Origin: Epiperipatus broadwayi
Lineage: Eukaryota > Onychophora > Udeonychophora > Euonychophora > Peripatidae
Length of the DNA: 64,000 nt
Reading direction: 5' to 3'
NCBI GenBank assembly: GCA_028023455.1
Contig: JAQFVV010000020.1
Span: 6,309,092 to 6,373,091, forward strand
The position numbers were made by a program, and so were the translations under genes. Shown here piece after piece: positions 49,396 to 61,249 of this stretch. Position 1 is the stretch's first letter. Each line of letters opens with the position of its first letter. The notes beneath the pieces were generated by a model. That model made no database searches. It was given only the letters and a program-made list of their open reading frames with translations, and had not been told where the DNA came from.

Positions 49396-51540
49396 ATGGA
49401 AATATTACAGAAAACAGTATATAGAAGTTATGATAAAGAAAAAATATTTGTAAAGTGCCTTGATACAGCTTTATTTATGCTCAACCAGAAACTTATTATT
49501 GTAACTCAGAGGAATATAATTTGGACATTATACGGAAAACTTAAAAGAGAAGTTACTTGCCGTCAGAAAAATTTATGACGCACAAATTTATAAGGCTACT
49601 CCGAAGTTTTTTTATTCTTTTCTGTGAAAAGAATTAAGATGCGTATATCATAAAGAAAAAATTGTTTATAAAGTTATAATGGAGAAAGAATGTTTGTCCT
49701 TTTTAAAGGAAACATTACAAAGTATATAGTTACCAGAACTTTAAAAGAAAGAAAAAGTTACCGAATAATGATATGAAAGAGTCATTATTTTTTTTTAAAA
49801 AAGAAAAGAAAAAACTTTATCTAAGAAGAATTAAAAATATTACAAAGTGTTCATTATAAAAGCGCTTAATAAAGATAGAGATTAGGAAAATAGAAATTTA
49901 AATTACTTAATGAAAATGGATCCATGGAGACAGAAAAATTTACTGAATATTTAAATCAAAGTACCTAGAAGATGCATCATAAAAGTCGTGCGGGAAAATA
50001 TTAGCAGAAAATATTAGAAGAGAATATGTAGACGTTTTCTTTACAGGATTAATTGATATCATAATTAATAATTGTATTAAATATTATAAAAAACCAAGGA
50101 TTGTCATCTATGAATATTTATTAAACAGAGCAATAATTGTTTTGCCTTAAAATTGAACAAGCAGGGAGAAGAACATTAAGTGACTGAAGAAGAAATAATA
50201 AACATTTTTTTTTAGCTTTAGTATGAACGGTTTTCAAGAAAGTTTGATAAAGAAGTACAGTAAATATAGTTTAAATATTTTTTTTTACTAATTTATTTTA
50301 GAATATAAAATGTTATGTGAGATTAGGGAAAACATATAAACATAAATTTAGTAATATTGAAATTTAAATATAATAGCTTGATAAAATTATAGAAATATTG
50401 TTTAAAAATAAAGTGTATGGATGTGAATCTTATATCTACAAGGATCAAATGGATGGTGAAGCCTCCAGAACGCAACCAGGAGATAAAGGTTGTTTGGTAT
50501 TTTCTTTGTAATGGCTATTTATAATGCATAATGTATTTTTTTTTAGATCATCTATTGACCTAAGAATGAAGTGTGAAAGTTTAAATTATATGTACACATT
50601 TTATACAACATTTTTAACATATTATGAGATAGGAGTAAGTCGGATTATGCATACGACAATTTTTTTTAAAGTATATTAATCATATAATTTAACATAACAA
50701 TTGTGTGATTGTTTTGAACTTTCATGTGATAAAGTATTCAGATATTTAAGTAGTTTGTATGACTAAATATACGGAGGAAAGTAGTAAGCAAGCTGTCTTA
50801 TAGAACAGTGGAATAGTTTTAAAATAAATGAATTTTATTATTGTTAGTAATGCAGATATGTATTTGTCGATGTACAGTATAGAAAAAATCTTGAGAAATA
50901 AGATCGGATAGTGACTTGGAAGTACTAGTGGAGAGGAAACCAAGATGATGTTTTTTTTAAGAAATAGGAAAATATAAGGGATTTGGATCATATTTAGTTT
51001 TGTGTGATTTCAGTATAGTTAACTAGGCCCTATAACTGAACACATATGGTTTGGACAGTGTTTTTGCATATCTTTAAACTTTGGATGTTATAATAAAGCT
51101 GAAGAAATAGCTTTAACATCGTTCCTATAATAGAGGTTGGTAGACAGGTAAAGGTCACTCCTCTATAGTGTCTTTTAATTCACTGTGCCATGATTGTCAA
51201 GGTATATGACGAGTAATATTCTAGTTGTATTTTGATCCTATGCATCTATCTTCGCTATCCTTATTTCGTGAATCTGCATCGGTCAGAAAGATATTTTCAA
51301 AGAAATAATGAATAAAATAGAACTGAAGATATGTTATCGTTTATGTAAGAATAGTTTATTTGCTTGAATGTATAGAATTGTGTAACTTTAAAATTGAAAG
51401 TCCAAAATATCATAAAGAGAGAAAGAATCATATAATACATTGTAAAATTAATTCAGAAATGAATATAAGATTTTGAAAAGAAATCTAAACCAAGTATTTT
51501 AAAAGTGATAATAAAATTTGAATTTTTTTTTTAAATATTA
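49396..51540 (+). other. AT-rich region with an unassigned 60-codon frame
   Basis: 49396-49578 encodes a 60-residue ATG-initiated frame, MEILQKTVYRSYDKEK onward. It has a varied amino-acid composition but no recognisable domain, and its length is compatible with chance. The following sequence is purine-rich and full of stops. It could be the internal relic of an LTR element ending at the LTR-like sequence at 51541, but no gag or pol motif was seen. Confidence 0.25.
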
Positions 51541-52140
51541 ATGTTGGAGGGAATGAGTATTGCATATTTATCAAGAGAAAATTCAATAAGGTATAATAAA
51601 CATATACTTGTGCATGGTATATTAATAGTTATAATTATATCATCCGAAGTAAGGCTTGAATGAGAATATTAGGATTAATAAACATCGGATAATGAATAAT
51701 AAAAACCTAATACCGAATGTAGAATAGTGTTTTGACTTTGTAAGATTCCATACAACCAATATGAAACTAAATTTTGTTATTTTGTAGAATTTTATTACGA
51801 ATGTAAATTTTTGTAAAAAATGTAATTTTAATAATATTAGGGATGAAAAGTGTTTGTGATAATCATATAAGAAATGCATTTTGTAATAAGCTAACCATAA
51901 TAATAAATCAAGTAATAATACTGTATTTTCTTAAGTGTTTAAAAAAAAAAAAAGATTTAACTAGGAAAAGTAAATAATATTTTGATTTCATTTTATAAAC
52001 TAATAAACTAAGTTGAGATATGAAAGTAAGGGATATCCAATGTATATAGTGTAAAAATATTGTTAATTTATTTATGTTGTTAATAAACTTTGTTTTAAAT
52101 TTGTTTTAAAGTTTTGTGTCCGAGTTGTTATTTCTCCACA
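51541..52140 (+). repeat. Possible solo or 3' LTR
   Basis: Bounded by TGTTGGAG and CTCCACA, a short inverted terminus of the TG..CA type. An AATAAA signal lies at 52081-52086, shortly before the 3' end, followed by a T-rich stretch and GTGTCCGAG. The next bases TGGATGCATG begin with TGG, as primer-binding sites do, but match no tRNA end I know. No second LTR was found. Confidence 0.3.
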
Positions 52141-52999
52141 TGGATGCATGAAATCACGATACATTTATAATTGAAACAGACATATAAATTTTGCACAAAA
52201 GGTAAACATAAAAGTGTTATAAGAATTTTGAGAATTTATTGGTATGTTAAAATTAAAAGATCATAATTTTATGTTATTTATTGGTCATAAGTCGGTTGCT
52301 ACAATATTACATTAAATTATAGGCTAATGTTGCCACACGTATTCTGTTGTCAGATTATTAAAATACTACCACGTACGTATTTATTTATTTCATTTTAGGA
52401 AGAAATAAGATTATATTATATTATTATTGTTATTATTATTTTTTATTATTATTAGTTGCTGTGTAGTAGATTATGACATAAAATTCCCTTTTCATATTTT
52501 ACTACCGTAATTTTAAATCAGTTAGAATACAATTTATGAACCTGAGATTTTATTTTATTTTACTTCATTTTATTTAATTGAGCTAGATTCTTGTTATAAA
52601 GAAGATTAAGATATGATTATTATTTTAATCGTAGTGAATAGAGCTCAGAAAGTCGTAAGAATACTATGAGTTAGTTATTTGGTATAGTAAAAAGGGGGGA
52701 TAGTGTTCTTATGCCATTGAGGTAGTATCGTGTGGATAATGGCTCAATGTAGTCTATCTCGTTCCCTGTATTGTCACTCCATGTCTCATGAAAATAGTAA
52801 ATATTTGTTTAATTCATTTTAAAATTGAACCGTATTTGTATTTTAAAATTAGAGCTAGTAATCATTTTAATTAATGCTGAATATTTCATTTATTTAATTG
52901 TTAACTGAGCTAGAACCCGTAATATTCGTAATAAACAGTATATTTTGGGGTGAGAATGCACGGGGGGAGGTTAGAATATATATATATTTATATATATAT
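52141..52999. other. AT-rich spacer
   Basis: Contains an ATT-rich stretch (52415-52460) and TA repeats just before the RTE copy. No gene recognised. Confidence 0.4.
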
Positions 53000-53162
53000 G
53001 GCTGCAGAAAGGAGTTTTGCTATTAACTGAAAGGAGACCCTTTGATTCCTCTTGGAGGCCTTAAAGGAACTGAGCAGGGCAAATTCCTAATGTCCACTCC
53101 ATACGTTCTTGTTGTTGCAGCTGTTATTACTATGTGATTATTCATATAGTATACGAACATGG
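53000..53162 (+). ncRNA. HDV-like ribozyme fold at the RTE 5' end, copy 2
   Basis: P1 GGCTGCA (53000-53006)/TGCAGCT (53116-53122). P2 CCAT (53099-53102)/ATGG (53159-53162). P3 ACG (53103-53105)/TGT (53113-53115) around a 7-nt L3. P4 is 53128-53136/53143-53151. CGAA is at 53154-53157. Compared with copy 1, P3 changes from A-U, U-G, G-C to A-U, C-G, G-U, so both keep three pairs. The predicted cut lies exactly at the element's first base. Confidence 0.6.
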
Positions 53163-53326
53163 TTGGGCTGCTCACCAACACGCATTATCCAGCATGGTGA
53201 GTTTATTGGCTTTTTACCTCTGAGTTTAAGATCAAGAAACACCATGGTCTTTCTTCTCAGTGCCTGCTAAGGCAGAATGAATGTTTGTGTAAATGATAAA
53301 TATTTTCCCAATACATATATACAATT

Positions 53327-54178
53327 ATGACAGACAAAAATAAAGCATGGCCCTTAGTCCTAGGAGGCTGTAAAGTCACCAACCAAGGCAGCGGTTGGTG
53401 GCCGAAGGTGGAGAGTGCTAAGAATCCCCTGATTGCAGACCCAGGCTGCCATTTGATGATGACTTTTTATTTAGGTACTTATAACTGCAGATCACTTTCA
53501 AGTGAAGGAAGATTGCAAGAATTAGAAGAATAACTCTCTTATATTAAATGGGACATTATTGGACTTTGTGAAGTTAGAAGAAAAGGTGAAGAGACAATTG
53601 ATTTAAAAAGTGGACATATACTCTATTATAAAGGCACAAATATTGGAAATACAAGTGGAGTAGGATTCATTATAAATAAAAAGTGGAATATTGTGGAGAT
53701 TGATGGTGTATCGGACAGAGTGGCAAGATTAGTTATACAACTTAATAGCAGATACCAAATGCAGATAATTCACGTTTATGCCCCAACAAGTTCTCATAGT
53801 GATGATGTAGTAGAAGATTTTTATATGGATGTACAAAAGGCTTTTGATCAGAGTAAACACCATTTTAAAATTGTTATGGGAGACTTTAATGCTAGAATTG
53901 GTAAAAAAATGAAAGATGAAAGTGCTGTGGGTAATTTTGGTTATGGTAATAGAAATGAGAGAGGACATAGACTTGTGGAGTTTGCAGAAAAAGAAAAACT
54001 TTATATTATGAATTCTTTTTTTGAGAAAAATGTTAAAACGAAATGGACATGGAAGCATCCAAATGAAGGTACAGCAGAATTGGATTATATTTTGACTAAC
54101 AGGAAATACATATTTCGAGATTGTAATGTTCTTAATAAATTTAGCACAGGAAGTGATCATCGATTAGTAAGGTGTTAA
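53327..54178 (+). pseudogene. RTE endonuclease domain, one stop and one frameshift
   Basis: Starts at ATG 53327 as in copy 1 (MTDKNKAWPL). TYNCRSLSSEGRLQELEE is followed by an in-frame TAA at 53531-53533, where copy 1 has a GAA. The same frame then continues through LCEVRRKGEE, VYAPTSSHSD, GDFNARIGK, ELDYILTNRKYIF and GSDHRLV, so all APE-type catalytic motifs are present, including SDH. An 11-nt deletion at about 54175 relative to copy 1 shifts the frame out of register with the RT. A 6-nt in-frame loss lies near 53687. Role: nicking target DNA to prime reverse transcription. Confidence 0.85.
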
Positions 54179-54320
54179 TGTAAAATTAGAGAGACAAAAA
54201 TTATTAAGAAAAACAATATTTACAGTTGATATTCCTAATCTTCAGAAACATTCTAATGAATTTAAATTAGAACTTACAAATCGGTTTCAAGTATTAGTAG
54301 ATTTTGAACATGATTCAGAT

Positions 54321-56264
54321 TTGAATGAAATTAATATGAAAATAACTGATACACTTTTGAAAACTGCAACAAAGATAGCTGGTCGAAAGAAACAGCAATT
54401 GACCAATAAAATTTCTACTGAGACTAGAGAATTTATGAAGAAAAGAAGGAATATGAAGCTATACAAAAATGATGCATTAAAAAGAATTGAATATCTCGAA
54501 TTTTGTAAAATGGTGCGGAAAAGAGTTGAAAATGATATAAGAAAGTATAACTGTGAACTAGTAAGGAAAGCTGTAGAAGAAAATAAAAGTCTTAAGAATG
54601 TAAAACAACATTTTGGTATTGGTAGGAAATTTATATCTGCAATAAGAAAAAAAGATGGAATTATTACTAAAAGGAGAGATGACATCATGAAATTGGTAGA
54701 AGATTTTTATCAAGAATTATATAGTAATAAAGAACAAGTACCTCCTATATCTATTACATCTTCCAAATTGCCCAGAATTTTAAATGAAGAAGTGAGACAT
54801 GCAATTAAATGTATGAAGAAAGGAAAGGCTCCAGGTAATGATGGAATTATAATTGATATATTAAAAGAAGCAGGTGAAGAAATAGAAATTTTTTTAGCAA
54901 AGTTATATATCAAATGTCTAAATGATAAAGATGTACCGGATGATTGGAAGAATGCAGTAATAATATTAATATTTAAAAAAGGTGATAAAGAAGATATTAG
55001 AAATTACAGACCTATCAGCCTTTTATCAGTTTTATATAAAATTTTTACCAAGATAATTACTACTCATCTACAGAGAACATTAGATTTCCACCAACCAAGA
55101 GAACAAGCCGGATTTAAAAGTGGTTTTAGTACAGTAGATCATATCCAGGTATTGAGAGAAGTTATAGAAAGGACAAATGAATATGAGTTGCCATTATGCT
55201 TAGGATTTGTAGATTATGAAAAGGCATTTGATTCTATAAACATTTCTTCAGTGATTAAAGCATTAGATCATCAAGGTATAGATCCAGGATATTGTCATAT
55301 TTTAAAGAATATTTATAAAAATGCAACAGCAACAATTAGATTACATAATGACACTGGGAAAGTCAACATTGAGAAAGGTGTAAGACAAGGTGACTCCATA
55401 TCTCCAAAACTTTTTACAGCAATGCTGCATGAAGTATTTTGTGGATTAAAATGGGAAACTAAAGGAGTGAAAGTAAATGGTGATTATTTAAGTCATTTAG
55501 ATTTCGCAGATGATGTAGTTGTTTTTGCAAATAATGCTTCAGATCTGCAGCAAATGTTGCAGGAATTATCAGATGAAAGTAGGAAAGTAGGACTAAAGAT
55601 AAATGTTAAAAAGACTAAAGTCATGTTTAATCGATTTGCTCAAAATATGAAAATAAAGATTGATTATGATGAATTAGAAGAAGTTAACAGTTACAAATAC
55701 CTTGGTCAGATTATTAATACAGATGGAAACATAATGGAAAAAATTAATCATAGAATTAAACTTGGTTGGAGTGCTTTTGGTAGAAATAACTTGATACTAA
55801 AAGAAAATATGCCTATGTGTTTGAAAAGGAAGGTTTTTAACAAATGTGTTTTACCAGTTCTTACTTATGGATCTGAGACTTGGACACTTAATAGAAGAGC
55901 AATTCAGAGACTTCAGACCACTCAAAGAAGTATGGAGAGATGTATGTTGGGAGTAACAAGAAGAGATCGTAAATGCAATGTATGGGTAAGAGAACAAACA
56001 GGTGTTACTGACATCATTGAAAAAATTAAAAGATTGAAGTGGAGTTGGGCTGGACATATTGTTAGAAGAGATGATAATAGATGGACAATTGAAATTTTAA
56101 ACTGGATTCCAAGAGATTGTAAAAGACCCAGAAAGAAACCACATGTGAGATGGATGGATGAAATAAGAAAGTGTGCAGGGGTGATGTGGAGAAGAGAAGC
56201 TAAAGATCAGAGATGGATTAAACTTGGAGAGACCTTCATCCTGCAATGGATTGATAATGGTTGA
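54321..56264 (+). CDS. RTE reverse transcriptase, 647-codon open frame
   Basis: Largest open frame in the window. Residues about 205-470 form the RT domain. It has [17 protein letters not shown] near 228, FVDYEKAFDS (motif A aspartate) near 297-305, VRQGDSISPKLFTAM (motif B) near 354, and LDFADDVVVFA with the catalytic aspartate pair near 394-402. Residues 515-620 carry the RTE-typical tail: LTYGSETWTLNRRAIQRLQ, ERCMLGVTRRDR, WAGHIVRR and NRWTIEILNW. The first codon listed is TTG; the true protein is an EN-RT fusion of about 980 residues starting at 53327. The catalytic residues are intact, but the upstream stop and frameshift mean it is not expressed as a full ORF. Confidence 0.9.
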   Translation: MNEINMKITDTLLKTATKIAGRKKQQLTNKISTETREFMKKRRNMKLYKNDALKRIEYLEFCKMVRKRVENDIRKYNCELVRKAVEENKSLKNVKQHFGIGRKFISAIRKKDGIITKRRDDIMKLVEDFYQELYSNKEQVPPISITSSKLPRILNEEVRHAIKCMKKGKAPGNDGIIIDILKEAGEEIEIFLAKLYIKCLNDKDVPDDWKNAVIILIFKKGDKEDIRNYRPISLLSVLYKIFTKIITTHLQRTLDFHQPREQAGFKSGFSTVDHIQVLREVIERTNEYELPLCLGFVDYEKAFDSINISSVIKALDHQGIDPGYCHILKNIYKNATATIRLHNDTGKVNIEKGVRQGDSISPKLFTAMLHEVFCGLKWETKGVKVNGDYLSHLDFADDVVVFANNASDLQQMLQELSDESRKVGLKINVKKTKVMFNRFAQNMKIKIDYDELEEVNSYKYLGQIINTDGNIMEKINHRIKLGWSAFGRNNLILKENMPMCLKRKVFNKCVLPVLTYGSETWTLNRRAIQRLQTTQRSMERCMLGVTRRDRKCNVWVREQTGVTDIIEKIKRLKWSWAGHIVRRDDNRWTIEILNWIPRDCKRPRKKPHVRWMDEIRKCAGVMWRREAKDQRWIKLGETFILQWIDNG

Positions 56265-56276
56265 TAATGATGAGAT

Positions 56277-58289
56277 ATATATATATATATATATATATTG
56301 TAACAGGAACCAGGTTTGAATCTGTTATAAGTCAAAGGAACTATAAATAGCGATCGATATATATATATATATATGTAAATGTGGGAATCGGATATATATT
56401 TGATTGAGGCTAAATAAATAAATAGTTAACAAGAATAGGCTAGGGGAGGGGGGGTTGATTATTTGTTTTGATGATGCATATGTATACATATATTATTTTA
56501 TATATCATCAAATGTAAAAAGAACTTTCGTGAAAATGTATAATTTATATGTACCATTTTTTTTTTTGTAATTAAAAAAGAAAATGTGCCATTGCTAAAAA
56601 GACAACTGATGTTTATCTATGAAATGTTATTTGCATTAGTTATTTTATGGTACTATGTTTCTAACAAACAGTTAAGATAGAAACTTGCTAAAAGATTTTT
56701 TTGTGTGTGAAAAGAAAGAAGAAGGCAAAAAAGGCCAGACTTGAAACAGTGGTATGTTGGACTATGTAAATCACTTATGATACAAATTAAAATATCGGAC
56801 ATTAAGAGGATTGACGAGAAAAATTGCATTAGATGAGTGAGAATAGAATTTCTAGAGGAAAAAAAGGACTAAATACAAAACATCTAGAGATCAAGGTTAT
56901 TCTGATTGATTTTCTTATTATTGACTGCTGTTTAATATTTTCCTATTGTAATTATTTGAACTATGCTTAAAGATGGAAAATTATATGTGTGCTAACATAA
57001 TGATGATGTGGGGATAAAGTCCTAATGTGCTTGACTTTATCCCAATACCCATGGAGAAGTCAGCTATGTAATCATGTCATCTACCGAACTCAAAATCCGC
57101 GTCCAATCCCTCGTCTCTACAAATAATGTAACTTCTATCACGTACGTGTCTTTTAAAGTGCAAAGTAAAAACATCTTCAGACAATCATTATAATTATAGC
57201 CTCATGGAATAAGTTTACTTTCCATATGCATATGAACAATTTCAATTTCCCGGGGACTAAAGGTATTTGTATGTTTTTCCTTTAATTCATAATTATATGA
57301 GTTATAAGCAGTTGATGATGTACAGTTAGTATTTTATTTCTATATTGTTTAATTTATAGTAAAGCAAAAATAACTAAAATATTATGTTTTTTCTTTAATT
57401 TATAATCAAGGAGTTATAAGCAATTTATGTGCAGTTTGTAGTTTATTTCTATATTTTTAATTTATGTAAATGATAGTAACGGCAAAATAATTAAAATATG
57501 TATTAAATAATTATTTTCAAACATTTAAAATATATGTGTTTAATTGAACTTTATTAAAACAAATGAGCAGCATAATTTATCTTCTTGTTTTATAATTATA
57601 ACTTAGTTAAGATAATATGTATACATTTTCCCAAATAGGTTAGTGTGATCTACTCCTATCAACACATTTCTGTCAGTTTAAATACTACCTGTTCTGAGTG
57701 TGTTAGCCAGCCATCAGTTTATTATAGTAAACTATGATCAACTTATAGTAAATTATGATCAACCTACTGTCAGCATAATTCCTATCTAAACTGTAGGATT
57801 AATGCTTGGAATTGGATAATTCTGATGTCCATAAATATGTTGATTGGGAAATATTGATCAATGGTAATTTTATAAGATTGATACCAAGTACATATACATA
57901 TGTCATTATGTTTATTTTTTTGTTTTATGGGAGAGGAGTTTAGAATAACTTACCTCCAGATCTATGGCCACTATAAGTCCATTTCGGTAAATTAAAGAGA
58001 ATGAATTTCTTTCATGAATAAATTTTGTTTAAGATACAAATGATAGTATATATACATATAGTGTAGGATCAGCAATGAGAGTAACCAAATATAGTTTTAT
58101 AATATGTAGAGAGTCATGAACTCATTACAATATATAACACTCTCATACATGTTCATGATTATACATGTCACTTTTCCTTGAAAAATCATTTTGAAGTTAA
58201 GCCACTTTCCATAATGTTATGTTTTTATATTTTCCTAATGATGGGGGGATCAAAAACCTTTATCTGACAATATTTCATTAAATGTAATA
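56277..58289. other. AT-rich spacer with TA repeats and a strong hairpin
   Basis: TA microsatellites at 56272-56300 and 56357-56374. A hairpin at 57011-57046 has arms GGGATAAAGTC and GACTTTATCCC. No gene recognised. Confidence 0.45.
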
Positions 58290-60135
58290 ATAATAAGGAG
58301 CAAAGTATAGTCATTGTGATGCGATGCTTAAATGTAGAGGTTTATCTACAAGTGGTTTGTTTTGGCATTTAAAAACTAAACATTCTACTGAAAAGCCTAC
58401 ATCACCAAATGATTGTCATTTCAAATATTCTGCAAGAGATGAATCTGTAGAAAGCTCTTTGAAATGTTTAAAAAGTGTTTATTCACTGGTAATGTTTAGT
58501 TTTTTAAAGAAATGCACCAAAGAAGAAATCATTGCAAAGCTTGCTGCTGTAGATGGATTTTTTATCAGTGCCATATGTAAAAGGGAATTAATTCAGCAAG
58601 CATTCATTGAAAAAGGTTTTACTTCTTTCTAAAAATCCCAATTATGTTATGCAATTAGTCTATAAATAGTACAATATTATAAAATAAATAAAAGAAATTA
58701 AACAATCTTTAAAAAATGATAAGAAATTTAGATGATATCCATCACTTAAAAACAAATCTTATTTAAATATTAATGTTCATCAAAATAAATATAAATTTTG
58801 GATCTAAAAATGATTGTTATTAATGGTAGAATAAATGCTGAGAAAATGGTTGAAGAAATAAAATTGAAGTTATTGGAATTAAATTATCAACAGAGCATCA
58901 TATAGTTGCATGTGTAATGGATGGACCAAGTGTTATAGTGAAATTGGATCATCCGCTTTGCTATGCCCACAGTATGCACCTTACAATATGCTACATTTTA
59001 TACAAGAACTGAAATGATTGTGAATGTATAATTGAGGTAGAAATAACTAAAGACAGTGAGGATCTAAGCTTCTAAAGACAGTGAGGATCTAAGCTTCGAA
59101 AACAATTCTGATATAGAAAAAAATGTGATATTAGAGATGACCTATTCTCTGGTGCATTAAACATAACTAATATCATTAATAAAGTTAGAAGAATGTGCAA
59201 ATCATTTGAAAGTCTCCCTGAAAAATAATACTCTTCAGAATTATGTTAAATCTTCATTAAAACAAGAAAGTTTAAGTCTAGTACCCAATTCTAAAAGTAG
59301 TTTGATAAGCATGTTAGAATGATTTTTACAGTTAAAAATCATAAATTGAGAAAACAATGACTATAATATGAATAATTCAATGTGTGAAGCAGAGTAAACA
59401 GCTCTTAATGACCTTGTTCCTGGATTGAGATCTAAAAATCTGATAGCAAAACTTTTCCAGTCATGATGCGATACTTCTTACTGCAGAAGGAGTTTTTTTC
59501 TTTCATCATACAATAACTTTCTGAGCAAAATTCTATCTTTTCAATAAAAGTTTAGAAAGCATTAATTTCAAGAATAAACAAGAGAAGGCAAAAAGCTTTG
59601 ATTGGATTATTGAAGCATATAAAAATGGAAAAACATATAAAAGAAAAAAAATTGTAGAAACCAAGTTGCAACCATTTCCAAACAAGTCAGCTTTATTGCT
59701 TACAGCAAAATGAATAATAACTCAGCTTAAGTTTTTCCTTTTCTGAAGCCTCACCATCTGATTCATCACACTCACATTCCAATTCTGGGGAAGAGGGTGA
59801 CAATTGAGAGCAAAAGACAACAGCCAATTTGTGAGAAATTGGCACATCAAATCAAAAAAGCAAACTGAATGTGTTTCTAAAGTCTTTCAACATGAAGCTG
59901 AAGGTCAATCACTTGCAAAGAAAATAGCCAAGGAGTTTGAAATCTTTGAGGCAACTGATGAAAACACAAATGTAAGAAAATTAATGGATACTCTCGAATC
60001 AATACCACCAACAAGTAGAAACTGAAAGTTCCTTTTTGGCTGCAGGACTATTTATAACCAAACTTAGAACTAGAGTCAGTGATAAAAGTGTAAATTGCCA
60101 GTGTTTCTTACATTCATATTACATGTCAATTGCCA
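58290..60135 (+). pseudogene. Decayed hAT-type transposase
   Basis: 58324-58632 (102 codons) has a BED-finger-like start: SHCDAMLKC, GLFWHLKTKH with the H-x4-H pair. Near 58930-58990 the text LCYAHSMHLTICYIL matches the C-x2-H / HxLxL segment of hAT transposases. The C-terminal 59804-60025 frame plus the following 100 nt gives LMDTLESIPPTS, then after a stop FLAAGLFITKLRTRVSD, the hAT dimerisation segment usually seen as SERAFSAAG..I...R..L. Many stops separate the blocks. Family role: cut-and-paste transposition. No clear TIRs or 8-bp duplication found. Confidence 0.7.
59048..59098. repeat. 25-bp exact tandem duplication in the hAT relic
   Basis: TAAAGACAGTGAGGATCTAA and the following CTTC occur twice in succession with period 25. 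The frame shift it causes adds to the decay of the pseudogene. Confidence 0.85.
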
Positions 60136-61239
60136 AATCGCCTCAACATAAACTAAAGTGAAATAAAAAATAATTAACAATGTAATGACTAGTCTGTCAT
60201 GATTTAAAAAGAAAATGTTAATTTTTTGAAAAGTAAGTTTTGAATTCGTTGAAATTTGTACTTTATATATATATAAATAAAATGCTGCGAAATTTTCAGT
60301 TTTAATTCCACCTACAACTCCAGGAAATCCTGGGAAAGGATCCTGGGATTACCGAAATCTGGGAAAAAGATAATCTCTATCACCAAAATCAAATTTTTGT
60401 ATTGATGTTTTAGTCATCAACATCAAGTTACTTGTATTAATACTTCAGTTATTATATACCCTTTAATTGATAATCAAATGGAATTTGCTGTTTCAGAGAT
60501 GGAAGATTCTGGAATAATTCTACACTGAGTAATGTAATAAAACTTACTTCGCTCAACTGAATGAAATTGTTGTGTTGAAGCCAGTTGCAGGTTTAAACGT
60601 CCCATGTCCTCCTGAGCCACAGTCATATGATTATTTATTTATTTAAAATATATTTCAAAAATTGTTAAAATATCTTATTCTGAATAAATTTGAACCTAGT
60701 TCAATAGAGTCTGTTTTAATTTCTAAAATTAATAATTTTGTTATTAAAGTGAATCAATAAATTTTAATTTAAGTCTAAAACTTTATTTGATAAAATCATT
60801 TTCAAAGTATAGAGTTTAACAATGAAAATAACGAATAAATTGCGAAATATCAAATTCACCTTTTGATTATTTGCTTTTTGATGGAATTACGATTTCATTT
60901 TGAGTTATAAGAAATTAAAATCAAAAGTAATAGTGCAAGTAAAACGTATTTAAAAGTTATTCAGACTTAAACATATTTACTTGAAGAACTTTAAAGTTTT
61001 AATACTACCAGCTGCCTTCAGCTATACTGTGGCAAGATGTTACTGCAATAACATGTTTAGAAATTTGAAACCGGAATGCCTTTAGAGCTAGAAACCATCA
61101 AAAAGATGTCAGAAAATAAAAACAATTTTCACTTGAAATATATCAGCATAATAAACAAACAAGAGTAAGATTTTAAAATAAAAATTAGAAAATATAAAAA
61201 TTATATTATCTATAAATAAAAATATTGCTTTTTAATTAC
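60136..61239. other. AT-rich spacer
   Basis: 60325-60380 contains CTGGGAAAGGATCCTGGG and may be a hAT terminal region. The rest shows nothing recognisable. Confidence 0.35.
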
Positions 61240-61249
61240 ATAAAGTAAT

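Larger units (their letters stand above)
53000..56276 (+). mobile_element. RTE-like non-LTR retrotransposon, copy 2 (best preserved)
   Basis: Starts GGCTGCAG at 53000 and ends with TGATAATGATGAG. Very similar to copy 1 over long runs. TA microsatellite borders both ends, so no unambiguous target duplication can be drawn; insertion into a TA repeat is likely. One long EN-RT frame is nearly intact: one nonsense codon and one 11-nt deletion in the endonuclease part, with an open RT. Confidence 0.9.

Noticed and set aside
53729-54688. Long minus-strand frames opposite the RTE ORF
   Set aside because: Shadows of the coding strand; same shadows occur opposite copy 1.
58324-58632. Intact host zinc-finger gene
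   Set aside because: The BED-like finger has lost a cysteine and downstream blocks are separated by stops; fits a dead hAT transposase.
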